A DNA stretch of 64,000 nucleotides. It comes from Mongoliimonas terrestris (GTDB taxonomy: Bacteria; Pseudomonadota; Alphaproteobacteria; Rhizobiales; Pleomorphomonadaceae). The stretch spans positions 62,001-126,000 of the forward strand of contig NZ_MSIG01000004.1 in NCBI RefSeq assembly GCF_001927285.1, written 5' to 3'. A program made the position numbers and the translations under genes. Below the pieces are notes generated by a model that was not told the origin of the DNA, searched no databases, and worked only from the letters and a program-made list of their open reading frames with translations. Positions 1 through 10,393 of the stretch are shown in pieces (position 1 is the stretch's first letter; each line of letters starts with the position of its first letter).

Positions 1-1
1 C

Positions 2-442
2 GGCGTTGCCATCCGGCTGCTGCGGCGGCGTGATCTCGCCGAGGAGGTGGTCCACGACACCTTCCTGGCCATCTGGCAGAAGGCGCCCGGCTTCGATCCG
101 GCGCGCGGCGGCGCGGAAACATGGATGTTCGCCATCCTCCGCCACCGGGCGCTCAACGTGCTGCGCGGCGAGGCGCGGAGCGATCTCGTCGACGACTTCG
201 AACCGCTCGCCCTCGTTGCCGACGAGCCGGACGCGGAGGCGATCGTCACGGCCCTCTCCGAGGCCGGCGCCCTCCGCCGCTGCCTGGAGCGGCTCGATCC
301 GGTGCGCCGCCACGCCATCGTGCTCGCCTACACCCACGGTCTCTCCCACGGCGAACTCGCTGGCCGCCTCGGCCAGCCGCTCGGCACGGTCAAGTCCTGG
401 ATCCGGCGCAGCCTGATCGCCCTTCGGGAGTGCCTGGCATGA
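2..442 (+). CDS. ECF-type RNA polymerase sigma factor, 5' end missing
   Basis: Extracytoplasmic-function sigma factor cut off by the left edge; the reading frame is open from base 2. The visible part starts inside region 2 (core-binding and -10 helices, with a run reading RRRDLAEEVVHDTF). It ends with a clear region 4 helix-turn-helix (SHGELAGRLGQPLGTVKSWI) that would recognise the -35 element. The stop codon overlaps the ATG of the next gene by four bases (ATGA), so the two are translationally coupled. The partner is an RskA-type anti-sigma factor, which points to the SigK/RskA-like ECF group. That grouping and any stress-response role are inferred from the pairing. Confidence 0.9.
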   Translation, partial: GVAIRLLRRRDLAEEVVHDTFLAIWQKAPGFDPARGGAETWMFAILRHRALNVLRGEARSDLVDDFEPLALVADEPDAEAIVTALSEAGALRRCLERLDPVRRHAIVLAYTHGLSHGELAGRLGQPLGTVKSWIRRSLIALRECLA

Positions 443-1230
443 CCGACGACGCGCAGGACAGGCTCGCCGCCGAATACGCCATGGGGCTTCTCGACGCCGA
501 CGAGGCGGCGCTCGCCGAGGCGCTCCTCGCGGACGATCCGGTGTTCGCCGGTCTGGTGGAGGACTGGCGCGCCCGCCTCCTGGAGCTCGACGCCACCGCG
601 CCGGCCGAAGCGCCCGACCCGCACCTCTGGAGTCGGATCGAAGCTGGCCTCGCCCAGCCGGCCGGCGCCGGCGACGGAGCATCGGCCGCCCGAACGCCAA
701 TAGCGCCGGCCTCGCCGCCCGCGGTCCTCGGCCCGGACGCCCCTGACATAACCGCGCCCATCGATCTTGCCGAACGGCGCCGCGCCCGCCAGCAAGGCGT
801 CGGCCTCTGGCGTGCCGCCGCGGTCACGGCCACCGCCGCCGCGGTCGTCCTTGCTGTCGCGCTCGCGACCGTCATCCGCACCCTCGACCGCGCACCGGTG
901 CTCGTCACCGTGCTCCTCGCCGAACCGGGCCGGCCAGCCGCCGTCGTCAACACCTTCCCGGACGGCCGCACCGAACTCGTCCCGCTCACCACGGTCGACG
1001 TTCCCGCGGGCAAGGCGCTCCAGGTCTGGACCCTCTACGACCGGGAGCGCGGCCCCGTCTCCGTCGGCCTCATCGACGTGATGCGCAGCATCGAGCTCGG
1101 CCTGGAGGGCCTCCCCCGCCCGGCCGAAGACCAGCTCTTCGAGATCACCCTGGAACCCGCCGGCGGCTCCCCCACCGGCCGCCCCACCGGCCCCATCCTG
1201 ATGAAGGGCACCGCCGACCGCGCCTTATGA
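439..1230 (+). CDS. RskA-family anti-sigma factor
   Basis: A 263-residue membrane anti-sigma factor coupled to the upstream sigma gene. The N-terminal part (about 1-65, starting MTDDAQDRLAAEYAMGLLDADE) has the look of an anti-sigma zinc-finger-like helical domain. A single transmembrane segment lies near residues 125-150 (alanine/valine-rich). The outer C-terminal domain contains the RskA signature region (PAGKALQVWTLYDRERGPVS). In this family the cytoplasmic domain holds the sigma factor at the membrane until regulated proteolysis releases it. No histidine/cysteine zinc motif is obvious, so zinc sensing is not supported. Confidence 0.9.
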   Translation: MTDDAQDRLAAEYAMGLLDADEAALAEALLADDPVFAGLVEDWRARLLELDATAPAEAPDPHLWSRIEAGLAQPAGAGDGASAARTPIAPASPPAVLGPDAPDITAPIDLAERRRARQQGVGLWRAAAVTATAAAVVLAVALATVIRTLDRAPVLVTVLLAEPGRPAAVVNTFPDGRTELVPLTTVDVPAGKALQVWTLYDRERGPVSVGLIDVMRSIELGLEGLPRPAEDQLFEITLEPAGGSPTGRPTGPILMKGTADRAL

Positions 1231-1280
1231 CCTGCCCGGCGGGCCGAACTGCCGTCAGGCGATAGCTCTTCCGGCGCTGC

Positions 1281-2114
1281 TCAGTTCCGGTTCAGCCCCA
1301 TTTCCCGGCTCTGCAGTTTTTTCTTCCACAAGGACTCCAGATCCAGGATGTCGTCCGTGGTCGCATGGGAACCTGCAACCTCCAGAATTGACACTTGGTA
1401 GTCGCTAGGGTCACGGCTCCGCAGCCCAACGTTCCCGCCGTTTCCGTCACTCGCATAGGACAGCCACCGGCCCAGAAACCCGAGATGGCCGGTCGCGCTA
1501 CCGACATACTGCTCCCGGGTTCGTGGGCATGTCAGCAGATACACACCACGGGACGCGCTAAGGACGCTTGCCCAGGACGTCGGTAGTGTGGAGAGGGCGG
1601 ACATCTGCACGACGAAGCGCGTGAACCCTGGAAAGGCCGGCTCTTGAAAGTCACGGCGGAGTTCCAGGACGACCTTGTCTTGGTTGTCCGCCCGCTGGAT
1701 CCATGACCGTGTTCCCGCGCCCCAATCGAGTACGAGCCGCCCCGCGAGATCGTCAAGTTGCGGGTCGCGAGTGAGGCTGTAGAGGTCGCAGCTGTTAACG
1801 GGATCAACGCCGGTGGTATGGACCCAACGGCGCTCGACTGTGTTGAGCCCCACGTACTGGCAGCGATAAAAGCCGGCGAAGAGCGTCTCACCAGCCGGCG
1901 TGCCAACGAACGACGCCCAGTAATCCGCCTGAAGGCGGCTCCTGTTTTCCGGACTCTGAGTTTCCTGATAGGTCTCGAACACCTGCCGGTCCTCTCGCCA
2001 AAGTTCGTACGGGGAGCGGCCCTTGTCGGCGCGTCCGTCCTGATGGCGGAGCAGTCTTACGGACGCAGGTACGATGTCGGCTTGGCGAAGAAGGCTGTTG
2101 AAGCGCAGCGGCAT
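1281..2114 (-). CDS. GIY-YIG nuclease-family protein with a novel N-terminal region
   Basis: A 277-residue protein with a C-terminal GIY-YIG fold. GVY sits at 190-192 and YVG at 203-205, followed by a conserved arginine in FLGRW (about R216), the catalytic-type glutamate at about E260 in LESLWKKKL, and a terminal GLN. These are the expected active-site positions of a GIY-YIG endonuclease. The first ~180 residues match no domain I recognise. The coding sequence is visibly less GC-rich and uses more mixed third positions than its neighbours, which suggests acquisition. It stands alone between convergent housekeeping genes. A role in DNA processing, restriction or defence is possible but is inference from the fold. 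Confidence 0.75.
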   Translation of the reverse strand: MPLRFNSLLRQADIVPASVRLLRHQDGRADKGRSPYELWREDRQVFETYQETQSPENRSRLQADYWASFVGTPAGETLFAGFYRCQYVGLNTVERRWVHTTGVDPVNSCDLYSLTRDPQLDDLAGRLVLDWGAGTRSWIQRADNQDKVVLELRRDFQEPAFPGFTRFVVQMSALSTLPTSWASVLSASRGVYLLTCPRTREQYVGSATGHLGFLGRWLSYASDGNGGNVGLRSRDPSDYQVSILEVAGSHATTDDILDLESLWKKKLQSREMGLNRN

Positions 2115-2234
2115 CGAGCTAAGCCGGTTCTGGATCGGGGCTGCGGGTCGGGCCGCCGCGGTCGGGGTGGTTCCTAGCGACGGCCCGATTCAGGATGCCA
2201 TCGTAACCAGCAACCAACTCCCCTGCTATCGACG

Positions 2235-2699
2235 TCAGAGTCCGAACCCGGGACCGTTCACCGCCGGGCCGAAGAGGCCGAGGGCGATGTGGAGGAGGGC
2301 CATGCCGATGGAGAGCGGCAGGCGGAGCGCCATCCACCAGGGCGGCGCCAGATCGCGCCGGCTGAGCGCCCGGTCCATCAGGAGGGAGGCGAGGAAGGCG
2401 AGGCCGAGAAGGAATACCGAGACCGGCGACAGAAAGATGCCCGCCAGGGCGCCGACGAGGCTCGGCACCACGCTGAGGCTCAGCCACACGGCCAGCGTCC
2501 GGGCCGGCGCGCGGGACGCGGCGATGCCCCACCAGGCGCCGCCGAGAAAGCTCAGGATGGTGATGCCGTAGTAGGCGCCCGCCACGAAACCGAACCGCGC
2601 CACGTCCGTGTCGCCGACCAGCACGGCGACGAGCGCTGCCAGCGTCGGCAGCAGGCCGGCGGCACCGAGGATGAGCGCGGGGCGGGGAACGCTATGCAT
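2235..2699 (-). CDS. DUF3429 membrane protein
   Basis: A 154-residue protein with four to five hydrophobic segments across nearly its whole length. It resembles the DUF3429 family, a small family of unknown function related to eukaryotic TMEM69. The segment with YGITILSFLGGAWWGI is typical of the family. The ATG at 2699 follows an A-rich stretch without a good Shine-Dalgarno sequence. The gene is followed by an intergenic region with the GIY-YIG gene downstream on the same strand. Its function is not known. Confidence 0.75.
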   Translation of the reverse strand: MHSVPRPALILGAAGLLPTLAALVAVLVGDTDVARFGFVAGAYYGITILSFLGGAWWGIAASRAPARTLAVWLSLSVVPSLVGALAGIFLSPVSVFLLGLAFLASLLMDRALSRRDLAPPWWMALRLPLSIGMALLHIALGLFGPAVNGPGFGL

Positions 2700-2833
2700 G
2701 CTTTTTATTACGAATCAGGATCCGCCGAAGATCACAGGCGCGAAACCTGCGGACCAATCGTGTTCCACTGAAGGCGGAAGCGGGGGCGTTACCGTCGCGG
2801 CCGCGCCTGGCTCGGGCGCGGCTGTCACCACGT

Positions 2834-2865
2834 TCGTGAAGTCTCCACCTGTCGGGACTTCACGA
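2834..2865. promoter_or_regulatory. Perfect 10-bp inverted repeat between two minus-strand genes
   Basis: TCGTGAAGTC at 2834-2843 is repeated in reverse complement (GACTTCACGA) at 2856-2865 with a 12-base spacer. It lies in the 288-base gap between the stop of the amine oxidase gene and the start of the DUF3429 gene, about 135 bases upstream of the latter. There is no T-run, so it is more likely an operator or an mRNA hairpin than an intrinsic terminator. Nothing else coding is visible in the gap. Confidence 0.4.
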
Positions 2866-2987
2866 GTGCAGTCTGGCCCGACCGGGCGCCGGCCGGCCGG
2901 GCCAAAACGCTCGGGAAGGTCGGGCGCGTCCGAACGTCACGAGACAGGGACAAGTCGTCCGCTGCGGGCCTTTCGTCCGGCGTCCTG

Positions 2988-4277
2988 TCACCGCGTCAGC
3001 CGTCCTACCGTCCGCACCGCCGCCTCCGCCGCCGCCCGTCCGGTCCGGTAGGCGCCATGCGCGGTGGAGAAGTCGGACCGCGAGGTCGCCTCGCCGGCAA
3101 AGAACAACCGGTCGTCCACCGGCGCCGCCAGGATCGCCCGGTCGTCCGCCCGGCCGGGGAGGGCGGCCGAATAGGCGCCGAGGGCGAACGGGTCGCGCAC
3201 CCAGGCGGTGGTGACGAGCGACCGCAGATGCCGGGCAAGATCGCCGCCGAACAGCCCGGTCAATTCCTCCACGGCATAGGCGAGGAACGCGTCCGGCCCG
3301 CCGGCTTCCAGCTCCACCGCGAGATCGCCCGCGAAAAACGCCTCGATCAAAGGCCGGCCGAACGGCTTCAGATGATAGGTGCCGGTGGCGGCCCTGTCCG
3401 GCCGGCCAAACACGTGGCCGCGCGGCAGGCGTTCGGGTTCGTCGATCGCCAGGAAAAGCTTGTCGGCCGCCCCGAGGGGCAGGCCGGCGGCGGCGTCCCG
3501 CTTGGCCGAAAGGTCCGGCACGAAGCGCGGCGTGCCGCGGGCGATCAGCGAGGACGGGACGGCGACGATCACCGCCGCGGCGGTCACCGTCCCGTGCGGC
3601 GTCTCCACCCGGATCGTCCGGCCGCCGTGGTCGATGGTCGTCACCGGGCAGTCGGTGACGATCGGCAGGCCGGCGCCGTGGCGGGCCACAAGCGCCCCAT
3701 AGCCTTCGCGCACCCGCCAGTTCACGCCCGTGTCCGCGTAGCGGGCAAGGTCCCGCACCGAGATCCGGTCCGCGTGGGTGGCGCTCACATAGGTGTTCAC
3801 CGCGTCGATCAGCGGGTTCCACGGCGATCCCGGCTCGAACAGCGTGGTGGCCGGCCGGTCCGCCGTGTCCTCGTCGTCGCCGACCCGGTCGAAATAGGCC
3901 TCCAGGGCCGCGTTGAAGTCCGCGACCCCGTTCGGCGGAAAGCCGACGCCGCCCGCCTGTTCGCCCCAGGCCGGAGGGCTGCGGTCCACCGTGAAGCCGT
4001 TCGCCTCGGCGATCGCCGTCCACGGGTTCACGTCGCCCGAGTGCAGCCAGGCGCAGCCCATGTCGAGCGGGTCGGGGCCGAGGTCGGTGCGGGTGTGGGC
4101 CCGCCCGCCGATCCGGGGGCGCGCCTCCAGGATGCGGCAGGAGACGCCGGCCTCGCCAAGCGCCTTGCCGGCGGCGATGCCCGCCGCGCCGGCGCCCACC
4201 ACCACGACGGCCACGTCCACCCCGTCCGGCGTCGCGCCTTGTCCCGCACCGCGCGCCTCGTCCTTCGTCCCGCCCAT
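2988..4277 (-). CDS. Flavin-containing amine oxidase family protein
   Basis: A 429-residue FAD-dependent oxidoreductase of the monoamine oxidase/polyamine oxidase superfamily. The N-terminal Rossmann motif GAGAAG is at residues 28-33, followed by the flavin-binding segment ILEARPRIGGRAHT near 48-61. The C-terminal FAD-contact region has FFAGEATS and a terminal helix rich in alanine. The start at 4277 is chosen because GGAAGAGGA lies just upstream; longer in-frame starts would add an arginine-rich tail not expected in the family. No signal peptide is visible, so it is probably cytoplasmic. The substrate (amine or polyamine) cannot be read from sequence, and it sits alone on the minus strand. 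Confidence 0.88.
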   Translation of the reverse strand: MGGTKDEARGAGQGATPDGVDVAVVVVGAGAAGIAAGKALGEAGVSCRILEARPRIGGRAHTRTDLGPDPLDMGCAWLHSGDVNPWTAIAEANGFTVDRSPPAWGEQAGGVGFPPNGVADFNAALEAYFDRVGDDEDTADRPATTLFEPGSPWNPLIDAVNTYVSATHADRISVRDLARYADTGVNWRVREGYGALVARHGAGLPIVTDCPVTTIDHGGRTIRVETPHGTVTAAAVIVAVPSSLIARGTPRFVPDLSAKRDAAAGLPLGAADKLFLAIDEPERLPRGHVFGRPDRAATGTYHLKPFGRPLIEAFFAGDLAVELEAGGPDAFLAYAVEELTGLFGGDLARHLRSLVTTAWVRDPFALGAYSAALPGRADDRAILAAPVDDRLFFAGEATSRSDFSTAHGAYRTGRAAAEAAVRTVGRLTR

Positions 4278-4434
4278 CCGTCGTCCTCTTCCTGTTCTGG
4301 CGCCCCGCGAAACGCGGACCGTCTCGTCCCTCGTCCGCCGCCCGTCATCGCGCCGACCATGAACGAAAACGAGCCGCCGGTCGCCCGGCAGCTCGCATGT
4401 CTGGCGAGGGTTGCCCCCCATCACCGCATGGCGC

Positions 4435-6351
4435 TCACCGCATGGCGAGGTCGCGCCGGGCGGGGAAGCGAATCGCCTGGATCTTGGCGACAGCCGGCCC
4501 GGCGAAGCGCGCGGTGTCCACTCCGGCGGTCCTCACCGGCGAGAAGCCGGCGCCCACCACCTGAACCGGCGCCTCGAACAGGAGGTCGGTGCTCATCTGG
4601 TCGGGATGCCGCAGGTGCGCGAAGGCGTCGGCCGAGACCGAGGCGCCCGCGTCGTAGACCGGCATGTCCACCGGCGGCAGCGCCGCCGTCAGGATGGCGA
4701 GCGGGTCCGTCTTCGGGCTCGCGATCGGGGGCAAGAGCGCCAGCGGGTCGGCCTGACCGTTCACGGTCCGGCGCGGGGCCGTCAGCTCCGTGGCGGCGGC
4801 GCGGGCGATGCGCTGTTCCCGCGGCGCCGGCGGCAGCACCGGCTGCCGGGCGAGCGGCGCCTCGGCGGCGGAGGCATAGCCGAGCGCCGCCAGGGCGCGC
4901 CGGTCCTCCACCGGGTCCTGCGCCACCTCGGCAAGCGCCAGGGCGGCCGAGGCCGGGACGTCGTCGGCGGGCGCCGGAGCCGGGGCTTCCGCCACCGCGG
5001 CGATCGAGGGGCGCACCGGCGGCATGTCGGCGGCGGCCATCAGGGCCAGAAGTTCGGCCGGCTTGCCGCGCGGCACCAGGCTCGGCGTCGGCGGCAGGGC
5101 GGCGAGGGCCACCAGTTCCTCGGGCTTGGCCTTCGGCATCAGCGGCGGCACGGCGGCGTCCGCCACCGCGGCCGGGGCAGGGGCCTCCGGCGCCGGCAGA
5201 CCGGCCGGCAGCGTCGCCTCGGCAAGGCTCGTCACCGGCGGCGCCGCCGGGGCGGCCTGCGGCTTCGGAACGTCGGCGACCACGATCGGGGCGGGCGCCG
5301 GGGCGGCCGGTGCCGGCGGGGCGATCGGCGGTGTCACGCGCTCCGTCCGCACCACGGCGGGGCCCTTCTTGTCCGGCTCCGGCGCGGCGGTCAGCGCCTG
5401 GCCGGTGGTGGAGGCGGCGTTCAGCTCTTCGGTGTCGTCCTCCTGATCGCCGAACAGCATGGCAAGGAGGCCCTTGGAGCGCTTGCGCCCGCCGCTCTCG
5501 TCCTCCGCCAAGGCGAGCGGCCGGGTCACCGAGCCGTTGCGCTTCAACTCGGCGAGCGCCTGCTGGTAGCCGGCGAGCGGCTTGCCGTCGGACGGCAGGT
5601 GGACGGTCTTGCCGTCGGGGAAGAGCTTGGCCAGCTGCTGGCGCGACATCCGCGGCCAGGCCCGCACGCTGCCCACGTCGATGTGCACGAAGGCGTTGCC
5701 GGCATTCGGATAGTAGCCGACGCCGCCGCGTTGCAGCTTCATGCCGATGGCGCGCAGCTTGGCGACGCCCACGTCCGGCAGGAAGAAGTCCATCGCCTTG
5801 CCGAGCGAATGCTGGCTGTGCTTGGCGACCGCCTTGGAGCGGGAGCGGAGCATGTTGTTGGTGGCGAGCGACCGATAGGCCGACACCACGTGCACCGGCT
5901 GGCGCGAGCCCGACTGCTGATAGACCTCCCACACCGTGTCGAACAGGCGGGGGTCCATGTTGGTCGGCTCGTTGCGGCGCCAGTCGCGCAGGAAGCGGTT
6001 CAATTCCTTCAAGGCGCTCGGAATGTACTTTCCGTTCTTCTTGAAGGTGATCGTCAGCCGTTCCTTGGTGTGCGTGTAATAGAGGTCCAGCGTCCGCGTC
6101 TCCGCGGCGGCGGTGGTCGGAGCGACCGTGCCGGTGACGACCAGGATGGCCAGCGCGCCCGCAAGCGCGCCAAGCAGCCGACGAGCCCTGCCGTCCGAAC
6201 CGTGTCGGACCGAAAGGGGTGAGGTCGAGCGATCCGAACCATGCGTTTCGGGCCACGATCCGGCATTGCCAGCCGCGGCGGTCGACCGTTCAGTTCCAGT
6301 GTTCCGTTTCAAGCGGTCCTGCCAGATGTCAGGGTTTCTGCGCCAGCCCAT
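4435..6351 (-). CDS. DUF882 (peptidase M15-like) envelope protein with long Ala/Pro-rich C-terminus
   Basis: A 638-residue exported protein. After an N-terminal extension of about 55 residues comes a hydrophobic signal-like segment (about 58-84, ending TTAAA). The DUF882/YcbK domain follows (about 85-260), with SAYRS, HSQHSLGKAMDFF and FVHIDVG supplying the histidine/aspartate zinc-site pattern of M15-type murein peptidases. The remaining ~370 residues are an Ala/Pro-rich, probably disordered region with a repeated KPxELxAL element. No other in-frame ATG lies between 6351 and the signal segment, so the true start could be a later non-ATG codon. Cell-wall hydrolysis or binding is inferred from the domain. 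Confidence 0.8.
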   Translation of the reverse strand: MGWRRNPDIWQDRLKRNTGTERSTAAAGNAGSWPETHGSDRSTSPLSVRHGSDGRARRLLGALAGALAILVVTGTVAPTTAAAETRTLDLYYTHTKERLTITFKKNGKYIPSALKELNRFLRDWRRNEPTNMDPRLFDTVWEVYQQSGSRQPVHVVSAYRSLATNNMLRSRSKAVAKHSQHSLGKAMDFFLPDVGVAKLRAIGMKLQRGGVGYYPNAGNAFVHIDVGSVRAWPRMSRQQLAKLFPDGKTVHLPSDGKPLAGYQQALAELKRNGSVTRPLALAEDESGGRKRSKGLLAMLFGDQEDDTEELNAASTTGQALTAAPEPDKKGPAVVRTERVTPPIAPPAPAAPAPAPIVVADVPKPQAAPAAPPVTSLAEATLPAGLPAPEAPAPAAVADAAVPPLMPKAKPEELVALAALPPTPSLVPRGKPAELLALMAAADMPPVRPSIAAVAEAPAPAPADDVPASAALALAEVAQDPVEDRRALAALGYASAAEAPLARQPVLPPAPREQRIARAAATELTAPRRTVNGQADPLALLPPIASPKTDPLAILTAALPPVDMPVYDAGASVSADAFAHLRHPDQMSTDLLFEAPVQVVGAGFSPVRTAGVDTARFAGPAVAKIQAIRFPARRDLAMR

Positions 6352-6374
6352 CAGCGATCATGGTCCGAAAACCA

Positions 6375-6390
6375 TTAATCGATGGTTTAC
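6375..6390. promoter_or_regulatory. CtrA-box-like site upstream of the DUF882 gene
   Basis: Reads TTAA, seven bases, TTTAC: one mismatch to the CtrA consensus TTAA-N7-TTAAC, in an otherwise GC-rich intergenic region 24 bases upstream of the DUF882 start. It overlaps a perfect 7-bp inverted repeat (AAACCAT/ATGGTTT, 6369-6388). Either reading would make it a plausible operator; the CtrA assignment is inference. Confidence 0.35.
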
Positions 6391-6608
6391 CGTAAGACCT
6401 TGCTAACGATCCGACGCTGCCCCCGTTGATCCACGCCTACCCCGTCGAGCGGGCAAACACTAGCCGCCGCCGCGCCCGAATCCAACCCTGGAATCGCAAT
6501 CCGCCTGCAAGAGCCTGACCTTGGCGGCGATCGCCGCCGCTTGGAACGGCGAAGGGCGGCGCCGTTTCCGGGCCGCCCTTCCGATCCACCTTCGACGATC
6601 TGATGAGA

Positions 6609-8519
6609 TCAGAGCCCCAGCGCCGCCTTGACCTTGCCGGCGTGGCCGTAGAGGTCGTCGCGCAGCTGCAGCGTCCCGGCGTTGTCCACCCAGGCGGTGA
6701 AATAGCCGATGTGCACCTTCAGGTGCCGGTCGAGGTCGAGCCGCCGCTCGTCCCCGCCGTAGAGCGCCTGCACCTTTTCCGCCGTCCACTGCGGCTCGCC
6801 CTGGAGCACCGCGCGGGCGAACTCCAGCGGCTCGTCCACCCGCACGCAGCCGTGGCTGAACGCCCGCGTGGTCCGGTTGAACAGCTTGCGCGACGGCGTG
6901 TCGTGCAGGTAGACGGCGTGCTGGTTGGGGAACATGAACTTGATGTTGCCGAGCGCGTTCGCCTCGCCCGGCACCTGGCGGATGTGCACCGCCTTGACGG
7001 CGTTCTCGTCCCAGATCACCCGCGACGGGTCCACCAGCTGGCCGTCGAACAGCACCTCGTAGCCGTGCCGCTGGAAGTAGGCCGCCGGATTGGCCTGGAT
7101 CTCCGGCAGCATCTCCTTGACCTTGATGCTCTCCGGCACGTTCCAGTAGGGGTTCACCACGAGATATTCCATCTCGTCGGAGAAGATCGGCGTCTGGTTC
7201 TTCACCGTGCCGACCACCACCCGCGCCGCGTGGATCTCCACCCCGTCGCGCACCACGCGCACCATGTATTCCGGCACGTTGACCAGCACGTGGTCGCGGC
7301 CGAGATCGCGCGGCATCCAGCGCCACATCTCCATGTTGGCGAGGATCTCGCCCTCCTCGTCCCGGTCGACGCCGTTGAGGACGGCCAGGGTCCGCGGCCC
7401 GATGATCCCGTCCGGGATGATGCCGGCCTTCTGCTGGTAGGCCTTCACGGCCTCCACCACCGCCGGATCGTAGAGGTCCGCGTCCGTGATCGTCGGGGCG
7501 TCCGTCGCCGTCCCGGTCTCCACGAGGCCGAGGCGGGCGCGGAGCGTGGCCACGCGCACGTCGCGCATGCCGGGCTTCAGCGCCGGACCCTCGGCGATCG
7601 GCTCCGGATGCGCCTCCGGCTCGCCGCGGGCGCGCACGGCGGCAAGCGCCTCGCGCAGCGCTGCGAACGCCGCGTGAGGCGGGTTGAACCCGTCGAGCGC
7701 CGCCGCCGGGTCGAGCGCGGTCGCCACCTGCCGGAGCGCGGTCGCGGCGTCCATGCGGGCGGTCTTGCGGGTGATGTTGGGGCTGATCCGGCCGGGCTCC
7801 ACCCGCCCGCCGGAGGCCTGCTCGGCGAAGGTCACGATCGCCAGCGACAGCGCCACATCCCGTTCCGCCATGCCCATGCCGCCGGCCGGACCCTCGGTGG
7901 CCAGATCCGGAATGGCGAGCAGCGCCGGGTCCAGCCCGTCCGCGTCCGCCTGCCGAAGCCGGGTCGCGATCGCCTCGGCGGTCGTCGTGAAGGCGCCGTC
8001 GACGACCCAGGCCGGCAGGTCCGCCCGCTCCGCGTAGAAGGCCGAGACGGCCGCCGCGCGGCGCCGCGCGGTCGCGCCCTCGGCCGACTGGAGGGCCGTC
8101 AGCACCGCGCGGATCGAGGCCGAGATCGGCTCGCGCGCGGCGCCTTCGGCGGTCGCAGGTCCCGGCAAGTCCGGCAGCGCGGTCGTGGCGACGGCCGTCG
8201 GCGCCTGAACCGGCGTGATCGGCTCGGGCTCGACCACTACGCCGGTCGGCGTGTCGGAGAGCCCGCCCACCGTCGGGCGCGGGCTCTCGAGCGGCTGCAA
8301 CGCCGGGGCCGGCGGGGCGATCTGGGTCGCCGTCGCCTGCTGCGGCACCGTCAGGACGAGCGGCCGCGCCGCGCCGGTGCCCAGCACCCGCAGCGTTCCG
8401 CCCTGGATCACGTGCACGGTCGGCGACCTGATGTCCTCGGCCCCGGCGCCGATCGGCGTCAGCGCGGTCCCGGCCGCGAGCACGAAGAGCAAGACCCGGC
8501 CAAACAATCCCGTCGTCAT
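6609..8519 (-). CDS. L,D-transpeptidase (YcbB/LdtD-like, periplasmic)
   Basis: A 636-residue cell-wall cross-linking enzyme. The N-terminus is a signal peptide (hydrophobic run then AGAEDI). A helical scaffold domain is followed by a peptidoglycan-binding domain around 340-390 (YDPAVVEAVKAYQQKAGIIPDG). The YkuD catalytic domain comes next, with the active-site motif HGCVRV at 556-561 and catalytic Cys558. The order scaffold, PG-binding, YkuD is that of the large LdtD-like enzymes, which make 3-3 (meso-DAP to meso-DAP) links. The start at 8519 is the ATG immediately before the signal peptide. It follows the sigma-54 regulator gene on the same strand with a 95-base gap. Polar-growing Hyphomicrobiales rely heavily on such enzymes. 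Confidence 0.93.
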   Translation of the reverse strand: MTTGLFGRVLLFVLAAGTALTPIGAGAEDIRSPTVHVIQGGTLRVLGTGAARPLVLTVPQQATATQIAPPAPALQPLESPRPTVGGLSDTPTGVVVEPEPITPVQAPTAVATTALPDLPGPATAEGAAREPISASIRAVLTALQSAEGATARRRAAAVSAFYAERADLPAWVVDGAFTTTAEAIATRLRQADADGLDPALLAIPDLATEGPAGGMGMAERDVALSLAIVTFAEQASGGRVEPGRISPNITRKTARMDAATALRQVATALDPAAALDGFNPPHAAFAALREALAAVRARGEPEAHPEPIAEGPALKPGMRDVRVATLRARLGLVETGTATDAPTITDADLYDPAVVEAVKAYQQKAGIIPDGIIGPRTLAVLNGVDRDEEGEILANMEMWRWMPRDLGRDHVLVNVPEYMVRVVRDGVEIHAARVVVGTVKNQTPIFSDEMEYLVVNPYWNVPESIKVKEMLPEIQANPAAYFQRHGYEVLFDGQLVDPSRVIWDENAVKAVHIRQVPGEANALGNIKFMFPNQHAVYLHDTPSRKLFNRTTRAFSHGCVRVDEPLEFARAVLQGEPQWTAEKVQALYGGDERRLDLDRHLKVHIGYFTAWVDNAGTLQLRDDLYGHAGKVKAALGL

Positions 8520-8614
8520 CTTAAATCCCCGAAATACGCCTTTATTTCTGTGGCCTTTGTGCTCAAAAGCGCAAGGGGGCGTCGCGCCGGCGCGGTCGTT
8601 ATCCGGCTGGCGCG

Positions 8615-10180
<1,566 letters not shown>

Positions 10181-10257
10181 GAGGCGGAGCACCGGGTTTC
10201 CTGAAAGGCCGCGCGGCGCGGCCCTGTACCAATTCGGGTCATGCTGCCGCAACGCGG

Positions 10258-10273
10258 TAAACGGCTGTTTAAC
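10258..10273. promoter_or_regulatory. CtrA-box-like site upstream of the sigma-54 regulator
   Basis: On the minus strand this reads TTAA, seven bases, TTTAC, one mismatch to TTAA-N7-TTAAC. On the plus strand it also reads TAAA-N7-TTAAC. It is about 80 bases upstream of the regulator start at 10180, within the usual promoter range. The match is seen in the sequence; binding is inference. Confidence 0.4.
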
Positions 10274-10393
10274 CGCGCGCCGCGGATCGCCCGATCGCAT
10301 CAATTGTCTGGTTTGGTGTCCGGTCTGACGCAGCGCCCTGTCGTCCTTTGTGCCAATCGCTGTCCCGGCACAATCGGATGCATTGGACCTAAT

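Noticed and set aside
3057..6044. A 995-codon open frame on the plus strand
   Set aside because: It lies antisense to the amine oxidase and DUF882 genes, is extremely Arg/Pro-rich and has no domain or ribosome site. High GC makes such frames common opposite real genes.
6460..6608. An extra small gene downstream of the L,D-transpeptidase
   Set aside because: Only a minus-strand shadow frame continues through this segment; no start, ribosome site or recognisable product.
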